A stretch of 21,448 nt of DNA from NCBI GenBank assembly GCA_050183765.1, contig JBFXAZ010000097.1:1-21448 (forward strand), given 5' to 3'. The translations under genes were made by a program, and so were the position numbers. This DNA comes from JAFAZJ01 sp050183765 (GTDB lineage: Bacteria; Pseudomonadota; Alphaproteobacteria; Reyranellales; Reyranellaceae). The notes beneath the pieces are model-generated. The model had not been told where the DNA came from. It worked only from the letters and a program-made list of their open reading frames with translations, and did not search any database. Below, piece by piece: positions 21,181-21,448 of the stretch (within the stretch, counting starts at the first letter, position 1; each line of letters starts with the position of its first letter).

Positions 21181-21448
21181 CTACAGGGACTCGATCAGGG
21201 CCTTGCGCCGTGCCTGGTACTCGTCTTCGTTGATGAGTCCCTGATCGCGCAGACTGCGAAGCTCGAGAAGTCGATCTTGCGCGGAACGGTTTGCCGGTGG
21301 AGCGGGCGATGAAACGGATGTCGGCGCTGGCGCCAAAGGGATCGCGCCGGACCTCGGGGTGAGCGTTACGGTCGTTACCTCCTGGTACTTGTTGTCCGCA
21401 CCCGAGGCGGAGTCGATTGCCCAGCCGATGCCGCCGCCGAGGATGATG
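21181..21448 (-). CDS. SHOCT-domain protein, N-terminus beyond the window
   Basis: The last 88 or so codons of a minus-strand gene enter from the right edge and end with TAG at 21181-21183. The visible part begins with a glycine-rich hydrophobic stretch (ILGGGIGWAIDSASGADNKY), the end of a membrane or lipoprotein-like anchor region. A low-complexity Pro/Ala/Ser linker follows, then a C-terminal SHOCT domain: RLLELRSLRDQGLINEDEYQ, then ARRKALIESL. SHOCT is a short oligomerisation domain found at the ends of many envelope and other proteins. Function cannot be narrowed further. Confidence 0.82.
   Translation of the reverse strand, partial: IILGGGIGWAIDSASGADNKYQEVTTVTLTPRSGAIPLAPAPTSVSSPAPPANRSAQDRLLELRSLRDQGLINEDEYQARRKALIESL

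Overview
The window is high-GC bacterial DNA, most likely from an alphaproteobacterium and perhaps Hyphomicrobiales. This rests on GC content, the style of the xanthine-dehydrogenase-family subunit, and the small phage protein families present; no rRNA or tRNA is available to fix the taxon.

There are three zones. (1) Positions 1 to about 6600 look like host chromosome. They hold the N-terminal two thirds of a molybdopterin-binding xanthine/CO dehydrogenase-type large subunit (minus strand), a gene-poor stretch with one small membrane protein, a D-lactate dehydrogenase gene broken by an in-frame amber codon, an intact lactate permease 12 bases after it, and a putative lipoprotein alpha/beta hydrolase. 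(2) Positions about 6700 to 20700 are the early region of a temperate tailed phage. Reading leftwards from 18.7 kb, genes with mostly 1-8 base overlaps encode a Cro-like protein, an AlpA/MerR-type HTH protein, two small phage proteins, a Sak4-like RecA-fold ATPase, a putative ssDNA-binding protein, a small protein, a DUF6511 zinc protein, a Cas4-like Fe-S nuclease, a RecD/Dda-like helicase, a Toprim primase-helicase, a RuvC-like resolvase, a DUF6378-like protein, two hypotheticals, a DUF3489 protein and a phage HNH endonuclease. Rightwards from the same control region come a LexA/CI-type S24 repressor and a large HNH protein that looks like a modification-dependent (type IV) restriction enzyme. 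I see no integrase, terminase, portal, capsid, tail or lysis gene, so the element is either a remnant or carries those modules elsewhere. (3) From about 20750 to the right edge there is host-like sequence: a frameshifted small gene and the C-terminus of a SHOCT-domain protein.

The phage module reads as a self-contained replication and recombination unit: primase-helicase, second helicase, ssDNA binding, annealing ATPase, exonuclease and junction resolvase, under a CI/Cro-type switch. The most unusual feature is a roughly 300-base cluster (10352-10647) holding 13 exact copies of the octamer GTGAACGT, on both strands, inside the 3' end of the primase gene. Different copies are read as different peptides, so the repetition is conserved as DNA rather than as protein. 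It is my best candidate for an unrecognised cis-acting system, such as an iteron origin or a replisome loading site. A second unusual pattern is that the primase and the putative ssDNA-binding protein both end in a P-D-W-L tail, and the DUF6511 protein ends in a sequence resembling the SSB C-terminal tip.
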